Source: Pseudomonas mediterranea CFBP 5447
GTDB taxonomy: Bacteria > Pseudomonadota > Gammaproteobacteria > Pseudomonadales > Pseudomonadaceae
Reading direction: 5' to 3'
Assembly (NCBI RefSeq): GCF_000774145.1
Contig: NZ_KN322987.1
Coordinates: 1,226,747 to 1,290,746, forward strand
DNA length: 64,000 bases
Part shown: piece by piece, positions 61,665 through 64,000 of the stretch
How positions within the stretch are numbered: the stretch's first letter is position 1
Layout of the letters: each line of letters opens with the position of its first letter
Notes under the pieces: generated by a model
Told to the model about the DNA's origin: nothing
Databases searched by the model: none
Seen by the model: only the letters and a program-made list of their open reading frames with translations
Position numbers and translations under genes: made by a program

Positions 61665-63269
61665 ATGATTCTGCATACCCAGCTCAACCCACGTTCACCG
61701 GAATTCATCGCCAACCGCGACGTCATGCTCGAACAGGTCGAGGCCCTGCGCACCCTTCTCGCGCAAGTCCGACAGGGCGGTGGCCCCAAGGCCCAGGAGC
61801 GCCATACCTCCCGGGGCAAGTTGCTGCCGCGGGAGCGCATCAACCGGTTGCTGGACCCCGGCTCGCCCTTCCTGGAGATCAGCCCGCTGGCGGCCTACGA
61901 GGTTTATGGCGAAGACGTCCCCGCCGCTGGGGTGATCGCCGGCATCGGTCGCGTGGAAGGCGTCGAATGCATGATTGTCGCCAACGACGCGACGGTCAAA
62001 GGGGGCTCCTATTATCCGCTGACCGTGAAGAAACACCTGCGCGCCCAGACCATCGCCCAGCAGAATCGCCTGCCTTGCATTTACCTGGTGGATTCCGGCG
62101 GCGCCAACCTGCCGCGCCAGGACGAGGTGTTTCCGGATCGGGAGCACTTCGGTCGGATCTTCTTCAACCAGGCCAACATGAGTGCCCAGGGCATCCCGCA
62201 ACTGGCGGTGGTCATGGGCTCGTGCACGGCCGGGGGAGCTTACGTACCTGCGATGGCCGATGAAGCGATCATGGTCCGCGAACAGGCAACCATCTTCCTC
62301 GCCGGCCCACCGCTGGTCAAAGCCGCCACCGGCGAAGTAGTCAGCGCCGAGGACCTGGGCGGTGCCGATGTGCATTGCAAGATTTCCGGCGTGGCCGATC
62401 ACTACGCTGACAACGACGAACATGCCCTGGCGCTGGCCCGCCGCAGCGTCGCCAACCTCAACTGGTGCAAGCTCGGTGAGGTGCAGACACGCACACCCAT
62501 CGCCCCGCTGTATGCCAGCGACGAGCTGTACGGCGTAGTACCGGCCGATGCCAAGCAGCCTTTCGACGTGCGGGAGGTGATCGCGCGCCTGGTGGACAGT
62601 TCGGTGTTCGATGAATTCAAGGCATTGTTCGGCACCACACTGGTGTGCGGTTTTGCCCATCTGCACGGCTACCCCGTCGCGATCCTGGCGAACAACGGCA
62701 TCCTGTTCGCCGAAGCCGCGCAAAAGGGCGCGCACTTCATCGAACTGGCCTGCCAGCGCGGCATCCCATTGCTGTTCCTGCAAAATATCACCGGCTTCAT
62801 GGTCGGGCAGAAATACGAAGCCGGCGGCATCGCCAAGCACGGCGCGAAACTGGTCACCGCAGTGGCCTGCGCCCGAGTGCCGAAATTCACCGTGATCATT
62901 GGCGGCAGCTTCGGCGCGGGTAACTACGGCATGTGTGGACGGGCCTACGACCCACGTTTCCTGTGGATGTGGCCGAATGCGCGGATTGGCGTGATGGGCG
63001 CCGAGCAGGCCGCCGGTGTGCTGGTGCAGGTCAAGCGCGAACAGGCTGAACGCAGCGGTCATCCGTTCAGCGCCGCCCAGGAAACCGAGATCAAGCAACC
63101 GATCCTCGATCAGTACGAAGAACAGGGCCACCCCTACTATTCCAGTGCCAGGCTGTGGGACGACGGCGTCATCGATCCGGCCCAGACCCGCGACATAGTG
63201 GGCCTGGCCTTGTCCGCGTCACTGAACGCACCTATTGAACCGAGCCGCTTCGGCGTGTTCCGGATGTAA
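61665..63269 (+). CDS. liuB: Methylcrotonyl-CoA carboxylase, carboxyltransferase (beta) subunit
   Basis: A 534-residue carboxyltransferase that moves CO2 from biotin onto 3-methylcrotonyl-CoA. Crotonase-fold halves are seen at VDSGGANLPRQDEVFPDREHFGRIFFNQANMSAQGIPQ, GSCTAGGAYVPAM, the GFMVGQKYEAGGIAKHGAKLV block and IGGSFGAGNYGMCGRAYDPRFLWMWPNARIGVMGAEQAAGVL. The biotin subunit (liuD) must be beyond the right edge. liuC follows 13 bases after the stop. Confidence 0.96.
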   Translation: MILHTQLNPRSPEFIANRDVMLEQVEALRTLLAQVRQGGGPKAQERHTSRGKLLPRERINRLLDPGSPFLEISPLAAYEVYGEDVPAAGVIAGIGRVEGVECMIVANDATVKGGSYYPLTVKKHLRAQTIAQQNRLPCIYLVDSGGANLPRQDEVFPDREHFGRIFFNQANMSAQGIPQLAVVMGSCTAGGAYVPAMADEAIMVREQATIFLAGPPLVKAATGEVVSAEDLGGADVHCKISGVADHYADNDEHALALARRSVANLNWCKLGEVQTRTPIAPLYASDELYGVVPADAKQPFDVREVIARLVDSSVFDEFKALFGTTLVCGFAHLHGYPVAILANNGILFAEAAQKGAHFIELACQRGIPLLFLQNITGFMVGQKYEAGGIAKHGAKLVTAVACARVPKFTVIIGGSFGAGNYGMCGRAYDPRFLWMWPNARIGVMGAEQAAGVLVQVKREQAERSGHPFSAAQETEIKQPILDQYEEQGHPYYSSARLWDDGVIDPAQTRDIVGLALSASLNAPIEPSRFGVFRM

Positions 63270-63282
63270 CCGGGGAATGCCC

Positions 63283-64000
63283 ATGGACCACTTCAACACC
63301 CTTGAACTGCAGACCGACCCGCGCGGCGTTGCCACCCTGTGGTTGAGCCGCGAGTCGAAAAACAATGCGTTCAACGCCGAAATGATTCGCGAGCTGATTC
63401 TCGCGCTGGACCAGGTCAGCAGCGATCAAAGCGTGCGCTTCCTGCTGATCCGCGGCCGTGGCAAACACTTCAGCGCCGGCGCCGACCTGGCCTGGATGCA
63501 GCAGTCGGCCGAACTCGACTACCACACCAACCTCGACGACGCCCGGGAACTGGCGGAGCTGATGTACAACCTCGCCAAGCTGAAGATCCCAACGCTGGCT
63601 GTCGTCCAAGGCGCGGCGTTTGGCGGCGCGCTGGGATTGATCAGCGCCTGCGACATGGCCATTGGCGCGGATGATGCGCAGTTCTGCCTGTCGGAAGTGC
63701 GCATCGGCCTGGCGCCGGCAGTGATCAGCCCGTTCGTGGTACAGGCCATTGGCGAACGGGCCGCTCGGCGTTACGCCCTCACCGCTGAACGTTTCGGCGG
63801 ACAACGTGCGAAAGAGATCGGTTTGCTGTCGGAAAGTTATCCGCCCGAGACGCTGAACGATCAGGTCGAACAATGGATCGATAACCTGTTGCTCAACAGC
63901 CCGGCGGCCATGCGTGCCAGCAAGGAGCTGCTGCGCGAAGTCGGCAACGGCGCCCTGACCCCGGCGCTGCGACGCTATACCGAGAACGCCATCGCCCGCA
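63283..64000 (+). CDS. liuC: 3-Methylglutaconyl-CoA hydratase (cut by right edge)
   Basis: The first 239 residues of an enoyl-CoA hydratase/isomerase-family protein that hydrates 3-methylglutaconyl-CoA to HMG-CoA. The oxyanion hole is in GKHFSAGADLAWMQQSAELD and GAAFGGALGLISACDMAIG, followed by CLSEVRIGLAPAVISPFVV with the catalytic Glu. The family is about 265-270 residues long, so only some 30 are missing. It continues the liuABCDE pathway. Confidence 0.93.
   Translation, partial: MDHFNTLELQTDPRGVATLWLSRESKNNAFNAEMIRELILALDQVSSDQSVRFLLIRGRGKHFSAGADLAWMQQSAELDYHTNLDDARELAELMYNLAKLKIPTLAVVQGAAFGGALGLISACDMAIGADDAQFCLSEVRIGLAPAVISPFVVQAIGERAARRYALTAERFGGQRAKEIGLLSESYPPETLNDQVEQWIDNLLLNSPAAMRASKELLREVGNGALTPALRRYTENAIAR

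Overview
The window looks like a chromosomal segment of a fluorescent pseudomonad (Pseudomonas fluorescens group). The evidence is GC-rich coding DNA, protein sequences close to known Pseudomonas products, and more than twenty copies of the REP/REPIN palindromes typical of these genomes, lying between genes. There is no prophage, IS element, CRISPR array, rRNA or tRNA that I can support. Most of it is core or common-accessory metabolism.

Region 1-13 kb: the end of a glycogen/trehalose locus (glgE, cut by the left edge), MgtC, a DUF3203 protein, CcoG, a MocR regulator, an orphan AT-richer small protein, an SDR, a DyP peroxidase, a class C beta-lactamase, a DUF4174 protein, a TauE/SafE permease and a lipoprotein. 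Region 13-30 kb: a periplasmic aldose epimerase, an aldo/keto reductase abutting a decayed MFS transporter, a TPR protein, an AraC regulator beside a possible LysR remnant, DNA polymerase II, a CBS protein, a split pqiA-pqiA-pqiB-pqiC lipid-transport operon, a small secreted protein made of five 13-residue repeats, a DUF1615 lipoprotein, a tandemly amplified REPIN block, a zinc-type HemB, PhzF and glutathione transferases.

Region 30-43 kb: a secreted histidine phosphatase, a permease, the selenium pair selD-selU, the nucleoside channel Tsx with a LacI-type palindrome upstream, an esterase, an orphan aotJ/aotO-like pair separated by a terminator, a rhodanese divergent from FtrA, and cobF with a histidine-phosphatase relative. 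Region 43.5-50.8 kb is a seven-gene catabolic island: an RpiR regulator, an isochorismatase-type hydrolase, a glutamine-synthetase-like ligase, an N-formylglutamate amidohydrolase, an APC permease and a second AruF/AruG pair. It is flanked or punctuated by perfect inverted repeats.

Region 50.9-52.6 kb is the most unusual part. It is a compact, AT-richer three-gene cassette (an unknown helical/beta protein, a metal-binding cupin and a 60-residue peptide) closed by a strong terminator. Nothing in it is a recognised system; a peptide-modification cassette is one reading.

Region 52.7-64 kb: oxaloacetate decarboxylase, an ACAD11-type acyl-CoA dehydrogenase divergent from a LysR regulator, and the leucine/isovalerate (liu) catabolic genes liuR, liuE, an acyl-CoA synthetase, liuA, liuB and liuC (cut by the right edge). 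LiuR-type palindromes lie before liuR and liuA. Between liuE and the synthetase is a sigma-54-driven CrcZ/CrcY-type small RNA with several A-rich Hfq/Crc-binding motifs, which ties the locus to catabolite-repression control.
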